From positions 682,001 to 746,000 of the forward strand of contig JANFAH010000025.1 of NCBI GenBank assembly GCA_024663395.1: a stretch of 64,000 nucleotides of DNA, in the 5' to 3' direction. How positions within the stretch are numbered: position 1 is the stretch's first letter; each line of letters opens with the position of its first letter. The translations under genes were made by a program, and so were the position numbers. Origin of the DNA: Pisolithus tinctorius. Its lineage: Eukaryota > Basidiomycota > Agaricomycetes > Boletales > Pisolithaceae. The notes beneath the pieces were generated by a model. The model had not been told where the DNA came from. It did no database searches and was given only the letters and a program-made list of their open reading frames with translations. This document shows positions 22,675 to 34,015 of the stretch, in pieces.

Positions 22675-24173
22675 TCAATCGAACGGAACCGGTCGTATCC
22701 CAGGCCCCTCGATCATTTTCCCTCCCTCCCTATCCTGCGCTGCAGCAAAAGCACTCGGGATAGGTATCCCACAACAATCACCCCACCCTTCATGAACATG
22801 TCCATGATGTGCATTCTTGTCGCCCGCCTCAGATGGCGGAGGGGGTCCCTCGTATGGGAGGATGGACCCGAAGAGGAAGTGTTGGATGACAGGAAGTTTA
22901 CCTAGTACCTCCGCTTTGTACATTTTGATCATTCCCGTGTTGACTTTTTCCCATGTTTTTACCTGTGTAGCGAATTAGAGAAAGAGTGTAATTGGGAATT
23001 GAGTATATGGTATCGTGGGAGACCACATACAGCTGAAATGTCATCTAACATAGGCGAGTGCCATCGGAGAGAAGCAGTTTTTATCTGAAACGCCGGTCAG
23101 AATCACGACCATCGCTGATAACATACGAGTAGAGACACAGACAGAATTGATAAACTTGATACAAGCGAAGTACATATAGTCGTTCGCAAGCTCGTCGACG
23201 ACCTCGGCATCGTGGATCGCCTTTGGACGCAGATACTTGTGTCCTGGACGGCATGGCCAGTCAATATTATATTTCAATCTCGAACGGAACGGAGGGCCTC
23301 AGCAGAAACCGAAAATGACCGCACCTCTTAGCTGAGCAGATCCGAACAGGAATGGCAGGAAATGGTAGTCATCGAGACCCCATACACCATGGGACCCTGC
23401 TGGCTCAAGCCAGTACGTCGACTGGAGAACGCGCATCACTTGGATATAGCTAAGGTGTTTTCCCCTCAGCGATCCATTCCCCACCAGCCACGGAAACGAA
23501 ACTCACCGCCAGAACGCCTGAATGACCAACGCGACGTGATCACTCTCGCTAACAACACCGATCCGGTCCAAACAAATCCTGGAAGATAGGAAACATATAA
23601 CAACCAACCTGAACAGTGTACCGTTCGTACTCACAGCCAGCATAAAAAGTTTAGCTCCATCCCGCTTCCATAATCGATCCGTTCGCGATTGCCCCACGCA
23701 TTCACGAAGTATGTCGATACTTCAGCGGTGGCGTCTTCTGGGAGGTGAGGCAGAGTAGCATGCAACGATGGGGCTAGCTATGTTCAATGTATGGAGATCA
23801 ACGGCATCATGGTCTACATCGGCGGTGGACTTACATCCTCCACTTTGTCATAGAAGGTCCTGAATGCTGGATTTCCGAAACGTGAAGCTTTGTTGTCCAC
23901 GGGAGGCGTATCCTTGACCACATCTTCGATCTTGTCTAGAACCTCAAGAATGGCCTTGACGCTCTATTCCTCCGCAGTGTAAGACGTAGGAACATGAAGA
24001 GTAACGCAGAGACGCACGGGCGATATGGACACCTCATCAGTGAGCTTCACTCCGATAACGGAGTTGTTCAGTTCCTCGATGTAGCTTACTATTGCATTGT
24101 GAGTGCTGGACGATTGAAACGCCGTCAACTGTAGACCAGAAAGAATGCGTTTGCCGGGTACTTGGAACGTCAT
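22675..24173 (-). CDS. Serine/threonine phosphatase 2A activator (PTPA/Rrd family)
   Basis: Reads from ATG 24173 ([11 protein letters not shown]). The exons carry [19 protein letters not shown], then [66 protein letters not shown]-type sequence with [32 protein letters not shown] and finally [17 protein letters not shown] and PVPFD-stop at 22675. These are the hallmark blocks of PTPA (yeast Rrd1/Rrd2), a peptidyl-prolyl isomerase and chaperone that activates PP2A. About eight short introns interrupt it. The start lies only about 90 bp downstream of the SURF6 stop codon on the same strand. All family blocks are present, so the gene is probably functional. Confidence 0.92.
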
Positions 24174-24264
24174 GGTGCTTTTGGTACCGTGACTGGGTCG
24201 TCGATGTCTAACTGCATAAAGTAAAATGACCCCTATCACGAGGATACCCTGGTTCTGGTATACA

Positions 24265-25745
24265 CTACTTCTTCGCTGACGCCTTTCCCTTGCCTTTCGC
24301 AAAGGACTTCCCCTCGAAGCCCGGTCTGGCCTTCTGCTTTCCTTTTCCTTTCCGCTTCTCATTCCGTCTCTCGTGTCGCATGGCAATGTTATCCGTCCTC
24401 TTCTTCTGTCTAGCAGCCATCTGCGCCGTAACTTGCTCCTTCCGCTCATCCCTGCGAGCAAAGATGTAGGCAAGCTCAACCACCAGATGGGGGTGAAACA
24501 GACTCACCATTTCTTCTTACTCCGCACCTTCTCCTTTTCTTTCCGCTTGACCGCTTTTTTCAGGAGAGCTTCGTTGTCTTTCACCTTCACACCTTCGAGT
24601 CGTGCCTCCGCTTTTGACCACCGCTCTTTCTCCTGCGCGGATTTACGTTTCTCCTCTGGCAAAGAGGCGAGCTTCTCTTTACGTGCCGACAGCTGTGACA
24701 GCGCGTGGGTCGGATTATTAGACGACTTTAGCTGCGCGGCTTTCTTGCTCGTGGAACCTGCAATGGCGGAAAACGCAATATTCGTGAGAGGGGCGTCATG
24801 ACTATTAGAGAGTCCTGCTGAGAAGCCGGGGTCGTTCACGAGTAATTGGTTCTTGTCATTTCCCATCAGATAGACACTCTCGCAGCACGGCATAACTTCG
24901 CACACCTTGATAGACGCAGAACTCGCTTGTGCATCCACATCCTTTTTCTTTCCTTTCGCTTTCTCCTTCTCGGCTCTCTTCCTCTCCTTTGTCTCCTTCC
25001 TACGCTTTTCTCGAAGCATCGCACGTTGCTTTCTTCGTTCTTCCAGCAATTCGTCCTTGTTACCTGGCTCGCCTCCACCACCCTGACGCAACGCCGCCAT
25101 ACGTGCGTGAAGTTTTTCCTTGAGCACTGTCACGCTCTCGGTGGGACGCATCGGTACCATTTCAATCGGCGTTTCCTCGTTTGCTGCCCGCGATTCCTCC
25201 TCATCGCCGTCTAATTGCATCGCGTCATCCCTTTCTTCTTCATCCTCGTCTTCGCCCCCATCTTCAGAGTCGGAATGTGACGAATGCGGAGGTGTGGAAA
25301 CGACATGTTTTCCTTTATCCGTTTTTCTAGAATTTTCCAGTCGAACGGCAGTTTCGTTTTGAATGTCCACGATAGATTTGTGGTTATCCGGATCAAGCTA
25401 CAAAAAATGAAGGTCAGGACGCCAGTGTCGAAACCAGCTTCACCACGAATAGATCGCCAGCGTAGCATCCACACCTTTTCGCGGCGCGCCTTCTTGGACG
25501 CCTCCTTCACAGATTGTTTGGGTGCTTTCTTGTTTTTGCTGTGTTTCATGTATTTATTCGATGCCTACGTCGCATAGCGGGTAAAAACACGATAAGTAGT
25601 ATGAACATGGACCACACTGTACCTGTGGACCTCCTGCATCGTCTTTGACAAAGTAGTATTTCGGAGGAATGAGACGAAGCAGCGCCTCAAAAGTGTCATT
25701 GTGAGCTTCGATGGAGGCACGAAGGATGTTGGCTGGCGTTGTCAT
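24265..25745 (-). CDS. SURF6/Rrp14-type nucleolar ribosome-biogenesis protein, intact copy
   Basis: Starts MTTPANILRASIEAHNDTFE at 25745. Short exons give LLRLIPPKYYFVKDD and NKYMKHSKNKKAPKQSVKEA. After a 77-nt intron (about 25,397-25,473) comes the main exon: an acidic stretch (DSEDGGEDEDEEERDD), a coiled basic region (RRKQRAMLREKRRKE) and the SURF6 domain ([40 protein letters not shown]). A 60-nt intron precedes the last exon with [20 protein letters not shown] and a Lys/Gly-rich tail. Yeast Rrp14 and human SURF6 act in the nucleolus in early pre-rRNA processing. It is followed at about 90 bp by the PTPA gene. A duplicate lies at 29,701-31,206. Confidence 0.92.
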
Positions 25746-25988
25746 CGTCGTTGGGCTCGACTCGAATACCTGCTGTCTGCACGGTCACCGGCGGCTTACA
25801 TCAGCACCAGCTATGACATGAACTTATGGCTCAAGTTATGCTAGATACAACGTTACAAGCTATGCACCATGTTTTACAATAAGCTAGAGTTCCTTGTACA
25901 GCACGCGCTGAGACAAACTATTCGTCTCTGCACCCATCGCGTTTCCTGCTTGCAACATCCAACCCGGAAAAGTTCTGCGCGGAGTTGT

Positions 25989-26553
25989 TCAGGAAATGGT
26001 AATACGATGGGGTTGTTGTTCAGGGATAACTTGGGGGAACGTGAGTGTCAACAGGCCATTCTCCAACTTGGCCTTTACATCCTCCGACTACAACCTCTGG
26101 TCAACGCGACGTGTTCTCGTGGACGTGTAGTAGACGAAACTTACCTTTACGCCAATAGGGAGCTGGAGTGTACGGGAGAACTTTCCTTGACGACGCTCGC
26201 GAAAAGCATATCCAGCTTCGTCACGAGACTCCGTCTTCTTGAATTCGCCAGAAACCGTCAAACGGTTCTGTTGAATCTCGATGGAGATGTCCTCTGGTTT
26301 CAATCCGGGCAACTCGAAGGTTGCAGTGACAGTATTGGTCTCATTGTTCTCATGGAGATCCATCCTGTAGACAGCTATTAGCACGTCGTTTGGAAATTTC
26401 ACAAAGCACACATATACTGTACCTAGGACGGAACACGCTCTCCCTACCATTGTTCTCCCGTGTCACAGCCGATGTAGGTGAGATTCGTGCAGCTAACGCG
26501 TCATCGAAGAGACGGTCAAATTCGGTGGAGGGATCGTAGTAGTAGAAGCGCAT
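25989..26553 (-). CDS. Small heat-shock protein (Hsp20/alpha-crystallin), copy 1
   Basis: Starts MRFYYYDPSTEFDRLFDDAL at 26553. A short intron follows FRPR; the alpha-crystallin domain then reads TVTATFELPGLKPEDISIEI, RLTVSGEFKKTE and RQGKFSRTLQLPIGVK. A second intron precedes SEDVKAKLENGLLTLTFP and PEQQPHRITIS-stop at 25989. About 155 residues, normal for fungal sHsps. The A-x-x-x-n-G-v-L-type motif (KLENGLLTLTFP) is present. sHsps are ATP-independent holdase chaperones in the cytosol. The promoter carries heat-shock elements, and an intact second copy lies at 31,417-31,980. Confidence 0.95.
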
Positions 26554-26637
26554 GGCAGAAGATATGTTATGAATGTCGATGAGTGTTGTGTTGCTGTAGG
26601 AAGTCGTTCACGGTGAGCACTGACATTACCGTGACCT

Positions 26638-26718
26638 CTTATATACTCATTCATTAGCCATTCCCCCGAACTTTCTCGATGGCTGACCCTGGACCTTCGC
26701 AGACGTTCAAGAAGCTTC
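26638..26718 (-). promoter_or_regulatory. hsp20 copy 1 promoter: TATA box and heat-shock elements
   Basis: A TATA-like AGTATATAAG (minus strand) lies at about 26,638-26,647, some 90 bp above the ATG. Farther up are GAACTTTCTCGA (26,668-26,679) and a perfect three-unit HSE, TTCaaGAAgcTTC (26,706-26,718). Such elements bind heat-shock factor. Confidence 0.75.
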
Positions 26719-26869
26719 AGGCAGGTGTTGAGTTTCCCTTTTGGTAATTACAATCCGTTGGCAATTATTTGGCATTCATCGGGAAAGGAAACCCCCTGTC
26801 CCCTCACGTACCCGGGTATTCGAAACTTCGAGGCTAGTCCATCTCCACCTAGTGTCGTACAGTGACCGC

Positions 26870-27240
26870 CATGGGCGCGAGAGTTCTCGACATTGATCTC
26901 CACCAGTCACAAATCGCGATCTCACACCACGTAACCACCCGTAAGGCTTCATTTCACTGGTTTTACAGATGAGTACGGAAAGTCATCCAAATGCATAGTA
27001 TCTGGAACCGAGATTAACAGAACACGCCACTACTCGGGGCATGGGTCACAAGACACCCAATTCTGCCCTACATATCCGAATCTGTTTCTCAACATAGATG
27101 CTAGAGTTGATGGCCGCGCGACCGCTCATTACATATGGAACCGAACCGAACACGGCTGAGCTCGGTATAGGTAGGCTACGGGATGGTGACCTATATAGTG
27201 ACAGGTCCTACACTTCAACCAGTTAACTGATAACCCAGGA
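26870..27240. other. Intergenic stretch with short shared segment
   Basis: No gene is seen here. About 26,973-27,025 resembles 6,218-6,280 (GGAAAGTCATCCA and ATCTGGAACCGAGATTA). This is probably a remnant of a dispersed element. Confidence 0.4.
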
Positions 27241-27241
27241 T

Positions 27242-28942
27242 GAGCACCAAGACTTGCAATGTGCCCCACAAACCACTCCCGCCCTGGGCGTCCATTAGCT
27301 CATGACCAGCTTTACCTACCACTTCATGAGTTCCCTCACTGCCCTCGCCTCCTAGACAGGATACCATCCACGTCGATTATATGCTCAGCACACATATCAT
27401 TCCAGCTGCCTTTCCTAGACTGGTTCCAGACATTCCCGTTCCCAAGATTCCAACATATATTCAATACCAGCTTCTGAAAGGCGGAAGCAAGCAACCACAA
27501 TTATCAAGAAACTCATTGAGAGGCAGATGTGTTTCGCGCAAGGGAAATTGCCCGGTGACTGTAGCCAGAAACCACTGTGGAATTTGTCAACCGCTATGTC
27601 TGGGTACACAGACGTGATAACTTGGGGACTGGTTTGACTTTGTCCCTCGTTCCTGCAACTGGGTTCCCAAAGGAAGTGAGTATAACTAGCCACTTTCCTC
27701 GTATGTTGGTAACTGGGGTTTTAGATATGGGAGCCTATGTTACGAAGTCTTCTAGATTTGACATCTGGTCTTCTTGTGGATGAAGTATGGTCTTGGGAAG
27801 CCGTCAATCATGGCGACTCGGCTCTTGTGAATGCGGAGAGTTTGAGCGGAATTTGTAAGATGCCCCCACTGTGACGTCCATCGGATCTAACAGTCCCTCA
27901 GTCGACTGGCACGACGATGCCCGTGACATTGCGAATTTTCTTTTAAACTACCTCCCTGAAGAGAGCACCCCTGTGTCCCTGCCTACTTGCCTTGCGAGTG
28001 TTCCAGAAGCCACGAGTGATGCACGCAAAGAACTTGGCTACCACCGTCGGAGGCTTGTAGTAGTTGGTCACTCGTTTGGTGGCACTTCCTTGTAGGTGTT
28101 GGTGCTGCTGAGTTTGATGGCTGCTCATTTCTTCTTGTGCAGAACTTCGGCAACTTTGAATTTCCCGAGGTTGTTTTCGTCCCTCATACTAGTGGATCCC
28201 ATCATTTTAGCTGATAAGACTAGGACTGTCGAAGAAGCTGTCAGGTTCGCCGTTGACGCCTTTATCAGGCGAAGCTTTTGGTCATCTCGGTGAGTGCTGA
28301 TTATGATATATTTGCTTTTACTGATTGACATCAGTGAAGAAGCCCTATCGCTGTTCAAGCAATCACCATTTTTCGCATCCTGGCACCCGGAGGTCCTAAA
28401 AACATACGTTGATCATGGATTAACCGTAGGTGCCGCGGGCGGTGTCGGATTGAAAATGATCGCCGTTCAGGAGGGTCTGAGTTATGTCAGTGTGCCTACT
28501 TGTATTGAAGTTTGGGAGCTGTTAGAAAAATTGGACGAGAATATCACTCTTCGATGGGTCGTGCCGTGGCCTGGGTGAGTCGTTCTCCGTTCGTGCTGCA
28601 ACGCCGCACCAGAACTGATCATGATCTTTCGATTCGTTTTCAGTTTCCTTGGAGAAGAAGAAACCCAAGTGAGGGTTTGGCGTCGACCGACCAATGCATC
28701 TAATGTTGTTTTCCCCTTCGCTGGACACCTTGTATGTAGCCATCGATTTGAGTTCCACACCGTTTTAATTCTACATGTCGATTGTGTGCCTCAGATCGTA
28801 CAAGAAGCACCAATTGAACTTGGTGAGCAGTCATCGACCGTGACCTAGTACTGAACTGAACTGAAACGACTTTGCAGCTGAGGATATCGCCACATTCTTG
28901 TCGAAGAATTATGGTTCTCCGCAAATCAAAGCAGTTTTATGA
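27242..28942 (+). CDS. Alpha/beta hydrolase-fold protein
   Basis: Exons can be followed as MLSTHIIPAAFPRLVPDIPV, FVNRYVWVHRRDNLGTGLTL, then IWEPMLRSLLDLTSG, DWHDDARDIANFLLNYLPEE, the nucleophile elbow VVGHSFGGTSL (GxSxG, Ser near 28,070), LFSSLILVDPIILAD, EEALSLFKQSPFFASWHPEV, ETQVRVWRRPTNASN with FPFAGHL (likely catalytic His) and FLSKNYGSPQIKAVL-stop. This matches a common agaricomycete alpha/beta hydrolase family of unknown substrate. The 5' end is uncertain. The first frame around 27,330-27,540 does not join simply to the FVNRYVWV frame, and the ATG at 27,242 soon meets a stop unless spliced. Either small introns are missed or the N-terminus is damaged. The core exons look intact. Confidence 0.75.
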
Positions 28943-29308
28943 ATTCGATATGCCCCCTGACCCGTCAATCCTGATTAGTATATCGTGTAACAGGAGTGGT
29001 TCTCCGAAGGCTGATCTTGGAATCTAGTTGTTTGAGCGTGTCTGTATGTACTCCGGTGACCTGTGATACCTACAACTCCTCTAGGACTTGGAACTTGTTT
29101 GACATTTTTTCAATAAATTCAACACGTCTCGTTCGTTTGTGGCGTTGCCGGTATAAAACGGGACATCACGGAGCCTTTGTACGATATCCGACACGGAGAC
29201 GGAGTCTCCCCCCACCAGGTGTTCGACGATGTGTCAACATACAAGACTGCTCCCGCCGATGACAAGGTGGACTTCTTTCTGAAGGGACATGGTTGTGGAT
29301 CGTCCTGA

Positions 29309-29699
29309 TCTGAACCATCGTACTGTAGACGCTTCGTAGCTTGGAACTTCGTATCCCTAGAACGTCGTAGCGGTAGGTGAAATACTTCAAGGCAAAAGTT
29401 AAACCTCGGGCCGTCGAGGCCATTGGGGGGTAGCACCAGTGCTCCTTGCACATCGTGTGTCCTCTCGTATCATCGAAGGTCGTCATCGCAGCTCCAGTGG
29501 AAGTCATCTTACCCGTCCCAGATGATCTTGTACCCCACCTCCAAGTCAATAGTCCATTTCCTCTCTGCCCATTCCCCCCACTCGTAATAACATTGTCATA
29601 TCGCATTGCGTAGTTTCGCATTGATAGTCACTGTCTCTCTTCGCACATCATCCTAGATTCTATGTCGATCGCACTTCGCTGCAGGACCTGCTTTCCCTA
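29309..29699. repeat. Dispersed repeat, copy 2, abutting the SURF6 duplicate
   Basis: Matches 18,687-19,102 in the same orientation. It ends directly where the duplicated SURF6 copy begins (29,701), so, like copy 1, it lies exactly on a duplication boundary. Class unknown. Confidence 0.75.
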
Positions 29700-29700
29700 A

Positions 29701-31206
29701 TACTTCTTCGCTAACGCCTTTCCCTTGCCTTTTGCAAAAGACTTGCCCTCGAAGCCCGGTCTGGCCTTTGGCTTTCCTTTTCCTTTCCGCTTCTCATTCC
29801 GTCTCTCGTGTCGCATGGCAATGTTGTCCGTCCTCTTCTTCTGTCTAGCAGCCACCTGCGCCGTAACTTGCTCCTTCCGCTCATCCCTGCGAGTAAAGAT
29901 GTAGGAAAGCTCAACCACCGGAAGAGGGTGAAATAGACTGACCATTTCTTCTTACTCCTCACCTTCACCTTTTCTTTCTGCTTGACCGCTTTTTTCAGAA
30001 GAGCTTCGTTGTCTTTCACCTTCACACTTTCGAGTCTTGCCTCTGCTTTTGACCACCGTTCTTTCTCCTGCGCGGATTCACGTTTCTCCTCTGGTAAAGA
30101 GGCGAGCTTCTCTTTGCGTGGGTCGGATTATTAGACGACTTTAGCTGCGCGGCTTTCTTGCTAGTGAAACCTGCAATGGCGGAAAACGCAATATTCGTGA
30201 GAGGGGCATCATGACTATTAGAGAGTCCTGTTGAGAAGCCGGAGTCGTTCACGAGTAATTGGTTCTTGTCATTTCCCATCAGATAGACACTCTCGCGGAA
30301 TGGCATAACTTCGCACACCTTGATAGACGCAGAACTCGCTTGTGCATCCACATCCTTTTTGTGCATCCACATCCTTTTGCTTTCCTTTTGCTTTCCTTTT
30401 GCTTTCTCCTTCTCGGCTCTCTTCCTTTCCTTTGTCTCCTTCCTGCGCTTTTCTCGAAGCGTCGCACGTTGCTTTCTTCGTTCTTCCAGCAATTCGTCCT
30501 TGTTACCTGGCTCGCCTCCACCACCCTGACGCAACGCCGCCATACGTGCATGAAGTTTTTCCTTGAGCACTGTTACGCTCTCGGTGGGACGCATCGGTAC
30601 CATCTCAATCGGCGTTTCCTCGTTTGCCGCCCGCGATTCCTCCTCATCGCCATCTAAATGCATCACGTCATCCCTCTCATCTTCATCCTCGTCTTCGCCC
30701 CCATCTTCAGAGTCAGAATGTGACGAATGCGGAGGTGTGGAAACGACATGTTTTTCTTTGTCCGTTTTTCTAGAATTTTCCAGTAGAACGGCAGTTTCGT
30801 TTTGAATGTCCACGATAGACTTGTGGTTATCCGGATCAAGCTACAAAAAATGAGGGTCAGGACGCCAATGTCGAAACCAACTTCACTGCAAAGAGATCGC
30901 CAGCAGAGCACCCATACCTTTTCGCGGCGCGCCTTCTTGGACGCCTCTTTCACAGACTGTTTGGGTGCTTTCTTGTTTTCACTGTGTTTCATGTATTTAT
31001 TCGATGCCTATGTCGCATAGCGGGTAAAAACACGATAAGTAGTATGAACATGGACTACGCCGTACCTGCGGACCTCCTGCATCGTCTTTGACAAAGTAGT
31101 ATTTCGGAGGGATGAGACGAAGCAGCGCCTCAAAAGTGTCATTGTGAGCTTCAATGGAGGCGCGTAGGGTGTCGTTGGGCTCGACTCGAGCATCTACTGT
31201 CCGCAC
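29701..31206 (-). pseudogene. SURF6/rrp14 duplicate, inactivated
   Basis: This duplicate of 24,265-25,745 is closely similar but carries clear lesions. First, the region of the start codon has lost about 15-20 bp, removing the ATG; the frame now runs in from GTGCGGACAGTAGATG, where the only nearby ATG is out of frame. Second, a 22-nt deletion near 30,117 removes part of the sequence for SQLSARKEK and shifts the frame, giving [11 protein letters not shown] and a premature stop. An in-frame 21-nt tandem duplication (CATCCACATCCTTTTTGTG type, 30,345-30,380) is also present. The C-terminal exon is otherwise well preserved, implying recent loss. Confidence 0.88.
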
Positions 31207-31416
31207 GGTCTCTGGCAGCTTACATCAGCACCAGCTATGACATGAACAGCGTCTTATGGCTCAAGTTATGCTAGATACAACGTTACAAGCTATGCACCAT
31301 GTTTTACAATAAGCTAGAGTTCCTTGCACCCCGCGCGCCAACAAACTATCCGTCTTTGCACGCATCGCGTTTCCTGCTTGCAACATCCAACCCGTAAAAG
31401 TTCTGCGCGGGGTTGT

Positions 31417-31980
31417 TCAGGAAATGGTAATGCGATGGGGCTGTTGTTCAGGGATGACCTGGGGGAACGTGAGCGTCAACAGGCCATTCTCCAACTTGGC
31501 CTTTACATCCTCAGACTACAACCTCTGGTCAACGCGACGTGTTCTCGTGGACGTGTAGTAATGAAACTTACCTTTACGCCAATAGGGAGCTGGAGCGTAC
31601 GAGAAAACTTTCCTTGCCGGCGCTCGCGAAAAGCATATCCAGCTTCGTCACGAGACTCCGTCTTCTTGAATTCACCAGAAACCGTCAAGCGGTTCTGTTG
31701 AATCTCGATGGAGATGTCCTCTGGTTTCAACCCGGGCAACTCGAAGGTTGCAGTGACAGTATTTGTCTCATTGTTCTCATGGAGATCCATCCTGTAGACA
31801 GCTATTAGCACGTCATTTGGAATTTTCACAAAGAACACATATACTGTACCTAGGACGGAACACGCTCTCCCTACCATTGTTCTCCCGCGTCACAGCCGAT
31901 GTAGGTGAGATTCGTGCAGCTAACGCGTCATCGAAGAGACGGTCAAATTCGGTGGAGGGATCGTAGTAGTAGAAGCGCAT
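31417..31980 (-). CDS. Small heat-shock protein (Hsp20), copy 2
   Basis: Starts MRFYYYDPSTEFDRLFDDAL at 31980. Exons and splice sites match copy 1, and the protein differs at very few residues, since most changes between the copies are silent or intronic. The alpha-crystallin core (LPGLKPEDISIEI, KFSRTLQLPIGVK) and the PHRITIS-stop end are kept. Selection therefore seems to have preserved both hsp20 genes while the linked SURF6 copy decayed. Confidence 0.94.
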
Positions 31981-32065
31981 GGTAGAAGATATGTTATGAG
32001 TGTCGATGAGTGTTGTGTCGCTGTGGGAAATCGTTCACGGTGAGTACTGAACTTACCTTGACCTC

Positions 32066-32145
32066 TTATATACTCATTCATTAGCCATTCCCCCGAACTT
32101 TCTCGATGGCTGACCCTGGACCTTCGCAGACGTTCAAGAAGCTTC
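32066..32145 (-). promoter_or_regulatory. hsp20 copy 2 promoter: TATA box and heat-shock elements
   Basis: The same layout as copy 1: a TATA-like ATATAAGA at about 32,064-32,074, GAACTTTCTCGA at 32,095-32,106, and the perfect TTCaaGAAgcTTC at 32,133-32,145. The promoter is unchanged, supporting continued heat induction of both copies. Confidence 0.75.
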
Positions 32146-32464
32146 AGGCAGGTGTTGAGTTTCCCTTTTGGTAATTACAATCCGTTGGCAATTATTTGGC
32201 ATTCATCGGGAAAGGAAACCCCCTGTCCCCTCACGTACCCGGGTATTCGAAACTTCGAGGCTAGTCCATCTCCACCTAGTGTCGTACACCGTGCCTTTAG
32301 TGACCGCCCCTTGACGCGAGAGTGCTCGACATTCCACGAGGTACGACTTGAAGGAATAACCACAATACAACACACTGGATTTTCTGATAGCAGTACACCG
32401 ACAACTCATACATCCTTGCTACTCAACATAGTGCGATACGAAACAGTACGATCCTTCCTGACCA

Positions 32465-33088
32465 TCAGAGTTTGGTGAACCTGAACAAGAACTCCGTTGG
32501 GTAAGCGGGTTCCTTCTGTCCGTCCCATGGAACGGGCTTAATGAGGATCTGAAAATACAACATGCGTGAGCAAGATATAGCCATGTCAGGATAACCGACA
32601 GATCCTACCGGCTCGAACTTGTCCACTGGAGGCGCAGTCCACGCAGATCCCAAGTCTTCGCTTTGGACGCTATAGTAGAAGAGTCGTGTCAGACTTTCAA
32701 TCGGCATAGACCAGTAGTACTAAGCGACTTACAGGTACGCGTCTTGTTCGGGCACGAACCTGACAACCCATCTCTGGGGAGCCACAACCCATGCGACGAG
32801 GCGCCCGCCGTCGTTGACGAGGTCGCTGATCTGATAGAGATCTCTCTCCGGTTCCATCAAGGTGACCGAAAACTGTCGAAATTCAACCTTCAGAACGGGT
32901 CCTTAGGGAGTCGGGACTATACTCACAGGCTCAGGTTGGAACGCTTTGGGAAGGGCGTAGACGGGCTTGGGTGGAGGAGGGACAATTATCTCCCCAAGAC
33001 CGGGTTTAACAATAAACGGGAAGGCAAGGACTCTGCCATCGAAGGTGCGAATAGCATATTCACCATCCTTTAGCTTGATTGAAGACAT
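32465..33088 (-). CDS. Small beta-trefoil-like protein, tentative I66-type protease inhibitor, copy 1
   Basis: Starts MSSIKLKDGEYAIRTFDGR at 33088. Exon 1 ends at AFQPEP; the acceptor that keeps the frame is TCTGAAG at about 32,887, giving VEFRQFSVTLMEPERDLYQI. Further parts are GGRLVAWVVAPQRWVVRFVP, YSVQSEDLGSAWTAPP and FLFRFTKL-stop at 32465. Four exons encode about 155 residues with no signal peptide. The length, the beta-rich W-containing repeats and the hydrophobic C-terminal strand recall the mushroom serine-protease inhibitors of MEROPS family I66 (cnispin/LeSPI). The assignment is from memory and tentative; a lectin-like beta-trefoil is the main alternative. Confidence 0.6.
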
Positions 33089-33150
33089 AGTGGGAATGAA
33101 GTGTCAGTGCAGTGGTTAGACTGATGGAATGTCAGACTGACACCTGCTGC

Positions 33151-33160
33151 TCTTTTATCC
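33151..33160 (-). promoter_or_regulatory. Core promoter (TATA-like) of inhibitor gene copy 1
   Basis: Minus-strand GGATAAAAGA, about 63 bp above the ATG, lies in a block (GCAGTGCGGCTTGAAAGGAT) that is identical above all three copies. Confidence 0.55.
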
Positions 33161-33186
33161 TTTCAAGCCGCACTGCATGATACCCC

Positions 33187-33500
33187 CTCCCTACGGCACC
33201 AACGGCCACAACGGTCACCGGTGGGCGTACGTCCATGCCTGCTCTGGGTCCGGTCTTCCATTTACCGTGTCAAGTACTGAATAGGGGTGACCCGAACACG
33301 AGGTGTCCTTCTGGAATGCTAGATTTTTGAACAGGATAGAACCTGTGATCACATGAAGTACGGCATCAGCGGATACACGATCACAAGTCCATGCCTACAT
33401 TAAAACCATCTTCCATTGACCCGTGTCAAGTACTGAATAGCGGTGGCCCGAACACGAGGCATCCTTCTTGCCAGATTCTTGAACAGAACAAAATTTGTGG
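33187..33500. repeat. Short module, copies 1 and 2 in tandem
   Basis: Two tandem copies of about 120-160 bp are recognised by TCCATGCCT, CGTGTCAAGTACTGAATAG and CCCGAACACGAGG. Further copies lie near 34,268-34,400, 36,015-36,160 and 38,200-38,310. Three of the five copies lie just upstream of an inhibitor gene. No coding sense was found. Confidence 0.7.
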
Positions 33501-33799
33501 TCACATGGAGAAGAAACGCCGATAATCACCACATCGCTTTAACCAACCGGGAAAACTGTTGATAGCCATCGGTTCTCTAGCCCGGTCACATAGGTGTTGC
33601 CAAATATTGTCTAGTGGTTTATGTACTTAGCAAGCTCCAAGCATGGGGTCCACTGGCAGGTGATCTCAGTGATAGCGTCATTGCGGGGTTCAACCGATGA
33701 TAAGCGACGAGCACGAAGTCCCCTCATAGGAGGAATACTGAACATGCATGCTGTAGTTGGAGATTTATCATGAGCGACTAGTGTTTCCACCTTTCTTTG

Positions 33800-34015
33800 A
33801 GTCAGTTCAAGTAGGGATGGGAAGTCGAATTCGGTAAAGCGATCGAACAGAACCGCACGACAGGAGATATGTTATGCTTGTGTCGCTGGGGTTGTTCAAA
33901 CGTTCACGACAAGCGCTGGCCTCGTCGTGACCACTGTGTTGAGTTCCCTCTTTTGGTAATCAACATGACAAGATTATCCGGGTATCCATCAGAAAAGGGA
34001 AACCCCTGAGCTTAC
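33800..34015 (-). pseudogene. hsp20 5' end and promoter relic
   Basis: Matches the hsp20 N-terminal region and promoter of 31,950-32,220 with many changes (AAATTCGGT-like, ATATGTTATG, TGTTGAGTTCCCT, TTTTGGTAAT, GGGAAACCCC). The coding exon is not readable and the perfect HSE is lost. Confidence 0.6.

Larger units (their letters stand above)
24265..26861. repeat. Segmental duplication 2, copy 1 (SURF6 + hsp20)
   Basis: Aligned with 29,701-32,287 in the same orientation. The left edge coincides with the SURF6 stop codon; the right edge follows GTGTCGTACA, with weaker homology continuing for about 50 bp after an indel. It covers SURF6, hsp20 and the hsp20 promoter. Confidence 0.92.
29701..32287. 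repeat. Segmental duplication 2, copy 2
   Basis: Second copy of 24,265-26,861. The SURF6 part is broken and the hsp20 part is intact. Degraded pieces of its hsp20 end recur farther right in the array at 32,290-39,080. Confidence 0.92.

Noticed and set aside
30259..30805. Plus-strand frames rich in Ser/Leu/Phe (also at 24,846-25,362)
   Set aside because: They are the reverse complement of the Lys/Arg/Glu-rich SURF6 exon. Both copies show them because both copies hold that exon.
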